NCBI GenBank assembly: GCA_030428585.1
Contig: JAUIDL010000020.1
Coordinates: forward strand, 1 to 11,153
Length of the DNA stretch: 11,153 nt
Direction of reading: 5' to 3'
Source: a bacterium
GTDB lineage: Bacteria; Patescibacteriota; Saccharimonadia; Saccharimonadales; Saccharimonadaceae
This document shows positions 4,858-11,153 of this stretch, piece after piece (the first letter of the stretch is position 1; every line of letters begins with the position of its first letter). Both the position numbers and the translations under genes were made by a program. Under the pieces are notes generated by a model, which made no database searches, was not told the origin of the DNA, and saw nothing but the letters and a program-made list of their open reading frames with translations.

Positions 4858-6801
4858 CTAAGACCTTTCGATTAAGTCAAGAATCGTCGATAAATATTCA
4901 GCGTGCGACCAGGTCAGGGGAGCAGGCGCAATGGAATGGCCACTGACCGGATCGATTTGCTCACTCAACATACCAGTTGGCAGTGCGCGGGCCTTCGTCC
5001 AGTCGAGGATTGCCACGGCTGATTCCTTATCCCCCTGATCGAGCAGGTACTGTGCGTGCCACAAGGTCGTAATGAACCACCAGTTACCGGTAACTTCAGA
5101 ATGAGCGCGGCGATAATCGTCGTCCTCATAGCGGGGCAGACCAGGCGTCTCGACTGTATATTTGAATCGCTCTCGCATGGTCTGAATCGCACTGGTTAAT
5201 TGTTGACTGTCGGTGTCGAATAAGCCGTAAAGGAACACACCAAAGATACTCGATATATCAATCGTGCCATCTTTCTTGGTAATTTCGCCGTGATAGATTT
5301 CAACGCCTTTGTAAAAACACTTTCGATCTTCGTTATACAGATGTTTCTCTGCCGCCACTTTGATGTCTTCGGCCGCGGTGCGCCACTTGACGGCGTGTTC
5401 GTCGTCACCAGCAACTTGCGCCAGGTCAGCAGCAGCCAACAAGCCGCCATACGTCACAGCCGTCGAATAGGTGGTCGTCATGTACGACTGTTCCCACAGG
5501 TCATAGCTAGGTTTTGGCAGACCACTGGCATGATCGATAAACTCTGCCAAGAAATTAGCCATTGGCACGATCATTGGGCCGTAGAAATCTTTAATCAGCG
5601 AGGCATCTTGTTGAATCTGGTAAAACTGCGCGAACATAAAGACGACAATGGCGGTTTCGTCTTCTTGAATCGGTGCGGCCACCTCATCACCATGAGCGTA
5701 TGGGTGCCAACTACTCCCTAACGCGCCGTCTGCGCGGTATTTATGTGACAAATACCCACTGGGGTGCATTCCGCGGCGACAAAATTCAAAGAAACGGTAG
5801 GGTTCGTCTTTGTATTTGAGTCGGATAAATGGCCACAGGGCGTAACCACCGTCGCGCGGCCAGCTGTAGCTGTAGTTATCGCGAGAATAGTTCAAGAGCG
5901 TACTGTCGGTACTTGCCATAATCGCGCCGCGTTTGTCGAACTGCGACTTCATAATCATCAGGCTATGGAGGAATTGCTGCCGATGCGCTGCTGGAATGGA
6001 TTCCAGGACATCAAGTGCCGGCTGCAGCCATTGGTGCCACCATTCGGCAGTCTTGTGGACTCTCTTATACACTCCGTCTTTTTGGATTTGACCGTGGATA
6101 AACAGAGCTTCTCGAGTCGACATCCCAGCCGCGACCCAATAATGGACGCGCTGTGAGCTCTGGGCGGCGACATTCAAGGTAAAGCCGATGATAGAGTCGA
6201 CTCGACCGTGTTCGACGACATTACCGCTCAGCACGCCGTCTTCTGCGTCTTTATAGCTGCCTTCGTGACCTTCAATACCAAACAACCCAATCGAAAATTG
6301 GTCGAATGGTTTTTCGTCGTTATCTCCAGAGATGACGAAAGCACGACGGCCGCGATAGTGTAGCAAGGCATGGCTGTCAGGCAAATACTGTGCAGTGTCG
6401 GTATTACTCCGTGAATCACCAATCGCGTAGGCCTGATGTAGGAACAAGCGAATCTCACGATCCTTGTCACTATGGTTGACGACATGAATGTTACGCATAA
6501 AGACGCTCATTTCTGCGTCAACAACATCATCAAATTCGAGAATAATTTGTAATCGCTCATTAATCGCCAACGTATGGCCGATGAGGGCGGTGTGAGGATA
6601 CCCAAATGAAAAGTCCCACCCCTCATCTTCATCGAGCCAGCTGATGGCTCCGTCGACATAGACGCCTATCTTATGCCGCAAATCCGTTCCAGCTGCATGG
6701 TTCTCGAAGCCGACGTACGGATAATAGAAATCGTGAACAAGCCCAAACTTGTTTAACCCGACGTGTAATTCTCCATTGCTCAGTACGATTGGCCTAGCCA
6801 C
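4858..6801 (-). CDS. GH15 glucoamylase (glucan 1,4-alpha-glucosidase family)
   Basis: This 647-residue protein belongs to glycoside hydrolase family 15, inverting enzymes that release beta-D-glucose from chain ends of alpha-glucans. Residues 1-260 form the N-terminal beta-sandwich seen in prokaryotic members; the (alpha/alpha)6 barrel follows from about 275. Key motifs are SWPRDGGYALW (313-323), IQEDETA (378-384), YDLWEQ (433-438) with E437 as the expected general acid, and MLSEQID (611-617) with E614 as the expected base, by analogy with the fungal DLWEE and SEQ motifs. There is no signal peptide, so it should act in the cytoplasm. Translation starts at GTG 6801, supported by GGGAGGG 4 bases upstream; this overlaps the end of the GH57 gene by 8 bases. 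Trehalase- or dextranase-type specificity within GH15 cannot be excluded. Confidence 0.93.
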   Translation of the reverse strand: MARPIVLSNGELHVGLNKFGLVHDFYYPYVGFENHAAGTDLRHKIGVYVDGAISWLDEDEGWDFSFGYPHTALIGHTLAINERLQIILEFDDVVDAEMSVFMRNIHVVNHSDKDREIRLFLHQAYAIGDSRSNTDTAQYLPDSHALLHYRGRRAFVISGDNDEKPFDQFSIGLFGIEGHEGSYKDAEDGVLSGNVVEHGRVDSIIGFTLNVAAQSSQRVHYWVAAGMSTREALFIHGQIQKDGVYKRVHKTAEWWHQWLQPALDVLESIPAAHRQQFLHSLMIMKSQFDKRGAIMASTDSTLLNYSRDNYSYSWPRDGGYALWPFIRLKYKDEPYRFFEFCRRGMHPSGYLSHKYRADGALGSSWHPYAHGDEVAAPIQEDETAIVVFMFAQFYQIQQDASLIKDFYGPMIVPMANFLAEFIDHASGLPKPSYDLWEQSYMTTTYSTAVTYGGLLAAADLAQVAGDDEHAVKWRTAAEDIKVAAEKHLYNEDRKCFYKGVEIYHGEITKKDGTIDISSIFGVFLYGLFDTDSQQLTSAIQTMRERFKYTVETPGLPRYEDDDYRRAHSEVTGNWWFITTLWHAQYLLDQGDKESAVAILDWTKARALPTGMLSEQIDPVSGHSIAPAPLTWSHAEYLSTILDLIERS

Positions 6802-8020
6802 TCAGCCCTCCCGTTTTATGATGCGCATGCAGACGCCAGCGCAGGTCTCGGATAGCGTTCATATAATAGAGGAATGCGTCGTACGGCGAGCTATACGGGC
6901 TAAAGTAGGCGTGAACGTCACCATCAGTAAACCATTTCGTACACATGTAGTAGGCATGGTCAGAGGTTTGGAGTTTACGCCAATCAGAGATCAGTTCCAT
7001 GTCATTCGTGCGTAGAATGTCAGCCTCGAGCGCGTACAGGTACTGCATCGCTTCGTGTTGCATGCTATTACCCAGCCACGCGGTCAGGTCTCGTTCCGAG
7101 TCAGCCCAGGTGACAGTGCTTGGCATGCTCAGATTACCATTTGGTTCGTTGGCGTCGATTGCTTCAGAGACCGTATAGAAGGTGTGATTATCGTTTGAAA
7201 GCCACCGCCCGACGAAATCTTCGAAGAAATCAAAGATGCCCGTGTCAGCCCATTGGTGTTCACCAAAGGTTTCGTAGTCCATGAACAGGTTAATCAGCGG
7301 CTGGTCATACGACGCGTTCGTCCATTCAGTGTACTTATCAGCCGTCAGTGGCCATTCTGACCAGTCACGGTTGCTAAAACGGAAAGCAAGGTCGTCGCTG
7401 AGGCGGTAGTTCTTGAGAAGCAATGAAATATTCTCGGTCCCTTCAGGACGGTAGACGAAGTTTGGACTGCGCCACTGCAGAATTGGGTCCCAACCCTCTG
7501 CCAAGATTCCCTTGAACCCGTAGCTATCCGCCCATTGGGCGAGTTCGTCGTTATAGGCGAGCTCGGTGTTACGGAAGACACTGGTTTCAACGCCAAATAG
7601 TTCACGGACTTTGTTCTTGTGTGCTTCAACCTGGGCTTCGAACTCAGATTTACTGTAGAAAAAGGCGAGCGAGTGATAATAAGTCTCGGCGACAATTTCG
7701 ACGCGGCCGGTTCGAACGAGGTTTTGGAAACTTTCAATTACATCTGGTGCCCACAACTCGGCTTGTTCGATAAAGGTACCGGTGATACTCAAAGACACCT
7801 TGAAATCAGGATGCGTATCGAGAAGTTTCTGCAGCAACGCATTCATTGGCCGATATGATTTATCGGCGACCTTATGGAAGATTTTCTCGTTATTGCGGTT
7901 GCTAATCGGATCTGGGTCAAAGAAGTAATTGTGATCAAGCGCCGTATCGAAGACAGTGTAGTCGCGCACGCGAAACGGTTGGTGCACATGAAGATAGAGC
8001 GTTATCCCGCGCTGACTCAT
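6794..8020 (-). CDS. GH57 alpha-glucan-active glycoside hydrolase
   Basis: This 408-residue protein is a family GH57 enzyme, a retaining glycosidase or transglycosidase with an incomplete TIM barrel. The conserved regions are in order: HVHQPFR (11-17), GRVEIVAETYYHS (105-117), VFRNTELAYND (148-158) with E153 as the expected nucleophile, LFMDYETFGEHQW (245-257) with D248 as the expected acid/base, and FYTVSEAI (281-288) as region five. The length matches the short alpha-amylase-like GH57 members rather than the 4-alpha-glucanotransferases (about 650 residues) or branching enzymes (500 or more). No signal peptide is seen. Its ATG overlaps the TGA stop of the glycosyltransferase gene (ATGA) and its stop overlaps the start of the GH15 gene, so the three are translationally coupled. 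Amylase, pullulanase or alpha-galactosidase-type specificity cannot be decided from sequence alone. Confidence 0.93.
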   Translation of the reverse strand: MSQRGITLYLHVHQPFRVRDYTVFDTALDHNYFFDPDPISNRNNEKIFHKVADKSYRPMNALLQKLLDTHPDFKVSLSITGTFIEQAELWAPDVIESFQNLVRTGRVEIVAETYYHSLAFFYSKSEFEAQVEAHKNKVRELFGVETSVFRNTELAYNDELAQWADSYGFKGILAEGWDPILQWRSPNFVYRPEGTENISLLLKNYRLSDDLAFRFSNRDWSEWPLTADKYTEWTNASYDQPLINLFMDYETFGEHQWADTGIFDFFEDFVGRWLSNDNHTFYTVSEAIDANEPNGNLSMPSTVTWADSERDLTAWLGNSMQHEAMQYLYALEADILRTNDMELISDWRKLQTSDHAYYMCTKWFTDGDVHAYFSPYSSPYDAFLYYMNAIRDLRWRLHAHHKTGGLSG

Positions 8021-9243
8021 GCTATTTGTTCCACCCTTTGTCGTTGATACATGGTTACCAATTGTTCTGCAACGTCATGCCAAGAAATACGGGCGTATTC
8101 TCGCAAAACGTTCGTCTTTAATGATGATTGTAGCGCATTAGAGGTAGCGATGCCAACAATTTGATCGGCCAAGCGGTCAACATCCCAGAAATCGTAGGTA
8201 AAGATACTATGGAGGACTTCTGCGACACCAGAACTCCGCGTCAAAATCAGCGCCGTGTCGTGGTGAGCCGCCTCAAGGGCAGTTAACCCAAACGGTTCAC
8301 TGACCGAGCTCAGGACAAAGATGTCAGAGACACGGTATGCATCGCGCCACTGTTTACCACGGACAAAGCCGGTAAAGAAAATCTTGTCAGAAATACCGTG
8401 TTCCGACGCCAGCCGAATCAATTCGTTGCGTTGTTCGCCGTCTCCAGCCAAGAGTAGCGCCAACCGGTCGTATTTTTCACTGGCTTTTGCGACCGCTTCA
8501 ATCAAGTTCGTCAAACCTTTTTGGATAGTAAAGCGGGTCACGGCACTAATGATGGTGTATCCTTCGGATTTCAAGCTTTCTAGGTACGTATACGTGCGTC
8601 GGTCGTATTCATAGCCGTCGTTCAGACTGTTGGGGTCGATGGCATTGTAGACAACTTCGATTTTGTCAGCCGGAATGCCGTACTGCGAGATAATGATACC
8701 CTTCGTTACCTCACTGACAGCGATAATGCGGTCAGCCATAATCAGACCCTGGTACTCGATTTCGCGGGCAATCGGGTTACCGTAGCCACCACCAGAGCGA
8801 TCGTATTCGGTCGAGTGGACGTGAACGACGAGGGGCGCGTCGGTCAGTTGCTTGGCGCGGATGCCAGCTTCCATGGTTAACCAGTCGTGGGCGTGGATGG
8901 CGTCGTACTGCGGGCGGTTTTTCTCTATGTGTCGTTCGATGTAGCGCGAGTAGTGGCGTTGGACAGAGCGGATGTCTTTGAGATCACCGAGTTCTTCGGC
9001 GTCATATTTGTCCATTAAAAAATTGCTGTCGTAGGCACCCATCCCATAGCGTTCTAACGGACTCAAGCGAGTCGCGTTGTGGATGGTCATAAAGTCGATG
9101 TTTTCGTGCGGTGCCGAGTAGGGGACGACAAAATCGATGGTAGTTCCCTTTAGAGCCAGTGCTTTGGCCAAGTGGTAGCAGGCAACGCCCAGCCCCCCAC
9201 TATTGTGCGGCGGCAACTCCCAACCCAGCATTAATATGTTCAT
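8017..9243 (-). CDS. GT4-type glycosyltransferase, possible glycogen synthase
   Basis: This 408-residue GT-B glycosyltransferase has the starch/glycogen-synthase-like start MNILMLGWELPPHNSGGLGV, with the GGLG nucleotide-sugar loop (residues 16-19), HAHDW (117-121), the lysine of QKGLT (242) and EPFGLTALE (316-324), the E-x7-E donor-binding motif of families GT4 and GT5. It should move glucose or another sugar from a nucleotide donor to a glycan. In this operon with two alpha-glucan hydrolases an alpha-glucan synthase role is likely, but sucrose-, trehalose- or wall-glycan transferases share the fold. The frame extends to a TTG at 9309, but that codon overlaps the -10 box, so ATG 9243 is the start, with a leader of about 60 bases and no good Shine-Dalgarno. 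It is the first gene of the operon. Confidence 0.9.
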   Translation of the reverse strand: MNILMLGWELPPHNSGGLGVACYHLAKALALKGTTIDFVVPYSAPHENIDFMTIHNATRLSPLERYGMGAYDSNFLMDKYDAEELGDLKDIRSVQRHYSRYIERHIEKNRPQYDAIHAHDWLTMEAGIRAKQLTDAPLVVHVHSTEYDRSGGGYGNPIAREIEYQGLIMADRIIAVSEVTKGIIISQYGIPADKIEVVYNAIDPNSLNDGYEYDRRTYTYLESLKSEGYTIISAVTRFTIQKGLTNLIEAVAKASEKYDRLALLLAGDGEQRNELIRLASEHGISDKIFFTGFVRGKQWRDAYRVSDIFVLSSVSEPFGLTALEAAHHDTALILTRSSGVAEVLHSIFTYDFWDVDRLADQIVGIATSNALQSSLKTNVLREYARISWHDVAEQLVTMYQRQRVEQIA

Positions 9244-9308
9244 GATGTTTTTTGTAGCGACCCCTATCGCCAGTCTCCGCTTATTTTTCGACGCGCGAAT
9301 CTGCCCCA

Positions 9309-9337
9309 ATTATAGATGTAAGCATAAGAATTTACAA
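9309..9337 (-). promoter_or_regulatory. Promoter of the alpha-glucan operon
   Basis: On the minus strand TTGTAA (9337-9332) and a perfect TATAAT (9314-9309) are 17 bases apart; transcription should begin near 9302. The -35 box starts 5 bases after the stop of the NADH dehydrogenase gene. Confidence 0.75.
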
Positions 9338-9342
9338 CTGTT

Positions 9343-10500
9343 TTACACGTCAATTTCAGGAATATTGTGGGCATTCCAGACATCGCGGGCTTGTTTGGCC
9401 GGCAAGAGTTGTTTGTAGCCCGCTAATTCGACCTGGCGACGCGCCCAGGCACCGACTTTTCCGTCAGCATAAATGCCGAAGCGTTCAACGTAGCCCCAAT
9501 CTTCGCCAACTGGTAAGCCACTGATGAATTTTCGAGGGAAGTATGATTTTGGCGGACGTTTTGTGGCCAGTCGAGCCAAGTGTTTTGCGACAAACGTTCC
9601 CTGGTGCATCGCCGGCCAGGCTTGACCACTATTCTTGACCGTGTTGTTATCACCGATGACGTAGACATCTTTGATAGCTTCGAGGTAGTGGTTGACTTCG
9701 ACTCGACCGTTTTTGGCGAGGTGGAAGGTGTCGCCCTGAGCGGCGAAGAACGGGTTGTTAGCGACACCAGACGTCCAAATAGCGGTGGTTGTCGGGATTT
9801 TACGGCCGTCGATCACGATGTGCTTGTCATCAAGAGCTTGGACTTTGTGATTGACCATGACTTTGATGCCCATTTTCTTCAGGCGAATCATGACTTTTTC
9901 ATCGGCCGTGTTCGACATACGCGGCAAAATGCGTGGTGCTGCTTCGACCAATGTGACCCTACATTTAGTGTGTTTCAGGTTATGAACTTTGATCAGGTGG
10001 CACAAGTATTCGCATAATGCGCCGGCGAGTTCGACGCCGGTTGGGCCAGCGCCGACAATAAAGTATTCTTTGTCGAGTTTTTCTTCGACCAAAGCTTTTT
10101 GGATGTGTGTATGGAAATTCTTTATTTCTTCGATACTTTTGATGCCGAAGCAGTGATCGGCCATGCCGTTGATGCCGAAGTAGGTCGTGACAGAACCAAG
10201 CGCCAACACGGCTTTGTCGTAGTGATATTGTTTGTTTTTGCCGTTCAAAATGTGTCGCTGCGGGTCAATGTGTTCGATTTTGTCATTAACGACGGTGACA
10301 TTTGGATAGTGTTCGAAAATAGTCGTCAACGGAATGACCGATTCGGCCATGTCGCGACCCGTCGCGGTAGCGTACAGTGTCGCGTGGTGCAAGAAGTATG
10401 GCTCATCCGAAATCAGTGTGATTTTACCGACGTGCCGCTTGCTTAATTCTATCGCCGCCTTGACCCCAGCAAAGCCACCACCCACGACCACTACGTTCAT
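9343..10500 (-). CDS. ndh: Type II NADH dehydrogenase (NDH-2)
   Basis: This 385-residue flavoprotein oxidises NADH and passes electrons to quinone without pumping protons, as a peripheral membrane enzyme. The FAD Rossmann motif VVVVGGGFAGVKAA is at 3-16, the second nucleotide motif IVGAGPTGVELAG at 148-160 for NADH, and the C-terminal FAD motif DVYVIGDN at 278-285, followed by WPAMHQGTFVAKHL (295-308), the quinone-site helix. Start ATG 10500 is fixed by the Rossmann fold at residue 3 and AGGAG 4 bases upstream; a longer frame runs into tRNA-Trp and is rejected. The length fits NDH-2, and no transmembrane helix is seen. NDH-2 with a terminal oxidase has been described in some Saccharibacteria. 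Ferredoxin or sulfide:quinone reductases share the fold, but the redox cysteines of the latter are not evident. Confidence 0.9.
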   Translation of the reverse strand: MNVVVVGGGFAGVKAAIELSKRHVGKITLISDEPYFLHHATLYATATGRDMAESVIPLTTIFEHYPNVTVVNDKIEHIDPQRHILNGKNKQYHYDKAVLALGSVTTYFGINGMADHCFGIKSIEEIKNFHTHIQKALVEEKLDKEYFIVGAGPTGVELAGALCEYLCHLIKVHNLKHTKCRVTLVEAAPRILPRMSNTADEKVMIRLKKMGIKVMVNHKVQALDDKHIVIDGRKIPTTTAIWTSGVANNPFFAAQGDTFHLAKNGRVEVNHYLEAIKDVYVIGDNNTVKNSGQAWPAMHQGTFVAKHLARLATKRPPKSYFPRKFISGLPVGEDWGYVERFGIYADGKVGAWARRQVELAGYKQLLPAKQARDVWNAHNIPEIDV

Positions 10501-10534
10501 ACCGCTCCTATCATTTGATTCGTTTGTTACGCTT

Positions 10535-10564
10535 ATGGTAGCAGATGACCCGCCCCTCATGCAA
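10535..10564 (-). promoter_or_regulatory. Candidate promoter of ndh
   Basis: On the minus strand TTGCAT (10564-10559) and TACCAT (10540-10535), preceded by the TGN extension (TGC), are 18 bases apart. Transcription should start about 30 bases before the ndh start codon. Confidence 0.4.
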
Positions 10565-10587
10565 AAAATCCGCCCATCTGTTACAAT
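10559..10587 (+). promoter_or_regulatory. Candidate promoter of tRNA-Trp
   Basis: TACAAT (10582-10587) is a good -10 box; the hexamer 17 bases upstream, ATGCAA (10559-10564), is a weak -35. Transcription should start near 10594, about 33 bases before the tRNA. Confidence 0.45.
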
Positions 10588-10626
10588 GGATGAGTCGTCG
10601 GACTGTCGAAGTCCCGCGGCACATAC

Positions 10627-10702
10627 AGGGGCATAGCTCAGTTGGTAGAGCACTGGTCTCCAAAACCAGGTGTCGTAGGTTCGAGTCCTGCTGCCCCTGC
10701 CA
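10627..10702 (+). tRNA. tRNA-Trp (anticodon CCA), CCA end encoded
   Basis: The acceptor arm pairs AGGGGCA (10627-10633) with TGCCCCT (10692-10698). The anticodon stem CTGGT/ACCAG encloses loop CTCCAAA, giving anticodon CCA at 10660-10662. The D arm and the T loop TTCGAGT are canonical. Discriminator G (10699) and CCA (10700-10702) are encoded. It is followed by a strong terminator and an AT-rich, gene-poor stretch. Confidence 0.97.
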
Positions 10703-10720
10703 TTCAGGTCATCGAACGAA

Positions 10721-10748
10721 AATAACAGATTAATCTCTGTTATTTTTT
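10721..10748 (+). terminator. Intrinsic terminator of tRNA-Trp
   Basis: AATAACAGA (10721-10729) and TCTGTTATT (10736-10744) form a 9-bp stem with a 6-base loop, followed by four more T (six in a row counting the stem). The upstream A-run makes the stem extendable and usable on both strands. Confidence 0.85.
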
Positions 10749-10750
10749 AA

Positions 10751-10789
10751 TAGCTAAAATACATATGTCAAGATATGCAATTTTAGCTA
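10751..10789. repeat. Long inverted repeat after tRNA-Trp
   Basis: TAGCTAAAAT (10751-10760) and ATTTTAGCTA (10780-10789) are perfect complements; CATAT (10762-10766) and ATATG (10773-10777) extend the stem inside, leaving loop GTCAAG. No T-tract follows it on the plus strand. It could be an operator, a second terminator or a recombination site. Confidence 0.7.
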
Positions 10790-10833
10790 CCGCTGTTGTT
10801 TGGTTCGATTCCGTATTGGATTTATGGTACTAA

Positions 10834-10947
10834 AACGTTACTAAAAATACACCTAAACGCTAGCAAAACGACATTAAACTCACGTTTTTGCACATCTTTA
10901 CATTATCGTCACCCCTGTAACGCTACCAAAACGCTACCGATAACGCG
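10834..10947 (+). repeat. Iteron-like direct repeats of AACGCTACC
   Basis: Related copies are AACGTTACT (10834-10842), AACGCTAGC (10856-10864), AACGCTACC (10919-10927), AACGCTACC (10930-10938) and the partial AACGCG (10942-10947). The last three are spaced 11 and 12 bases apart and the first two 22, close to whole helical turns. They end just before the -10 box of the gene at 10968. The 266 bases between tRNA-Trp and that gene hold no other gene I can support. Confidence 0.6.
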
Positions 10948-10955
10948 TTTTCATT

Positions 10956-10961
10956 TATAAT
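10956..10961 (+). promoter_or_regulatory. -10 box of a leaderless gene
   Basis: A perfect TATAAT ends 6 bases before ATG 10968, so transcription should start at or next to the start codon. There is no Shine-Dalgarno sequence and no good -35 box; the AACGCTACC repeats occupy the -35 position. Confidence 0.6.
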
Positions 10962-10967
10962 GTAATT

Positions 10968-11153
10968 ATGGGTAAGGTTAATTGGAATGAGGCTCTGGCG
11001 CTATATGTTACTCAGCACAATGAGAGCTATGGTAAGCTGGCTAAGAGATATAAAGTCGCGAAGTCGACGATTGTACGCCATGCCGTAAGGCACAATTGGC
11101 CATATTTGCGAGAGCAGTACAACAAGAAAAGAGTAAAGAGACTTACCGGTAGT
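10968..11153 (+). CDS. Helix-turn-helix DNA-binding protein, N-terminal part (runs off the window)
   Basis: The frame is open from ATG 10968 to the window end (62 residues). It contains a helix-turn-helix of the homeodomain-like type: NWNEALALYV (5-14), SYGKLAKRYKVAKSTIVRHAV (20-40) with the recognition helix around 33-40, then HNWPYLREQYNKK. This pattern (W...A..Y.....S...LA..Y.V..ST...HA....W...R..Y) is common at the start of phage terminase small subunits and of phage or transposon regulators. With tRNA-Trp and repeats upstream, a mobile-element origin is reasonable but unproven. A perfect -10 box 6 bases upstream suggests a leaderless message. The rest of the protein is needed to name it. 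Confidence 0.75.
   Translation, partial: MGKVNWNEALALYVTQHNESYGKLAKRYKVAKSTIVRHAVRHNWPYLREQYNKKRVKRLTGS

Noticed and set aside
5290..5721. 143-aa plus-strand frame opposite the GH15 gene
   Set aside because: Lies wholly antisense to conserved GH15 catalytic motifs and shows no domain.
9244..9302. Riboswitch in the 60-base leader of the glycosyltransferase gene
   Set aside because: Only one short 6-bp hairpin with a G-rich loop is visible, and it matches no riboswitch class I know.
9244..9309. N-terminal extension of the glycosyltransferase
   Set aside because: The only upstream start is a TTG overlapping the -10 box, ahead of the predicted transcription start; the family N-terminus begins at ATG 9243.
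9580..10017. 145-aa plus-strand frame opposite ndh
   Set aside because: Low-complexity Asp/Val/Phe composition typical of an antisense shadow; no ribosome-binding site or recognisable domain, while the minus strand encodes a clear NDH-2.
10501..10653. N-terminal extension of the NADH dehydrogenase
   Set aside because: It would start at a GTG inside tRNA-Trp on the opposite strand; the Rossmann motif and ribosome-binding site fix the start at 10500.
10765..10833. 22-aa hydrophobic frame after tRNA-Trp
   Set aside because: No ribosome-binding site, and its start codon lies in the stem of the inverted repeat; too short to support.

Overview
The window looks like a chromosomal segment from a Candidate Phyla Radiation bacterium, most probably Saccharibacteria (TM7). 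This is inference from the mix of tightly packed, overlapping genes, roughly 50% GC, a DNA polymerase III delta'-like protein with a damaged Walker A motif, several small proteins I cannot place, a type II NADH dehydrogenase, and a cytoplasmic GH57/GH15/glycosyltransferase operon. UGA is used as a stop (end of the pseudouridine synthase and of the glycosyltransferase), so the code is standard and not the UGA=Gly code of Gracilibacteria/Absconditabacteria.

Layout. (1) 2-2284, plus strand: the 3' part of an RluA-family pseudouridine synthase, a delta'-like clamp-loader protein (TGATG overlap), a membrane-anchored TPR protein with its own near-leaderless promoter, and a three-helix membrane protein. 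(2) 2281-2774, minus strand: a self-contained unit (promoter, 122-aa orphan protein, terminator). (3) 2781-3564, minus strand: a tRNA operon with promoter, tRNA-Thr(GGT), an AT-rich HNH endonuclease gene broken by a one-base frameshift, tRNA-Thr(TGT), tRNA-Tyr(GTA) and a terminator. (4) 3588-4193: a 94-aa cysteine-containing unknown protein (minus) divergent from rpmG, ribosomal protein L33 (plus). (5) 4190-9337, minus strand: a four-gene operon from a good promoter: GT4-type glycosyltransferase, GH57 glycosidase, GH15 glucoamylase, and an unknown 221-aa protein, with junctions that overlap or leave 2 bases. (6) 9343-10500, minus: type II NADH dehydrogenase. (7) 10627-10748, plus: tRNA-Trp and a strong terminator. 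(8) 10749-11153: an AT-rich non-coding stretch with a long inverted repeat and iteron-like repeats of AACGCTACC, leading into the start of a gene for a helix-turn-helix protein that runs off the window; this may be the edge of a mobile element next to tRNA-Trp.

How the genes work together. The operon in (5) encodes one sugar-nucleotide-type glycosyltransferase and two alpha-glucan-active hydrolase families, none with a signal peptide, which fits making and breaking down an intracellular alpha-glucan; the fourth gene is an unknown partner. The NADH dehydrogenase directly upstream ends 5 bases before the operon's predicted -35 box with no terminator visible between, so read-through from respiration to glucan metabolism is possible. 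The most unusual parts are the interrupted HNH gene lying between two threonine tRNA genes, the large hairpin in that tRNA operon's leader, and the repeat-rich region after tRNA-Trp.
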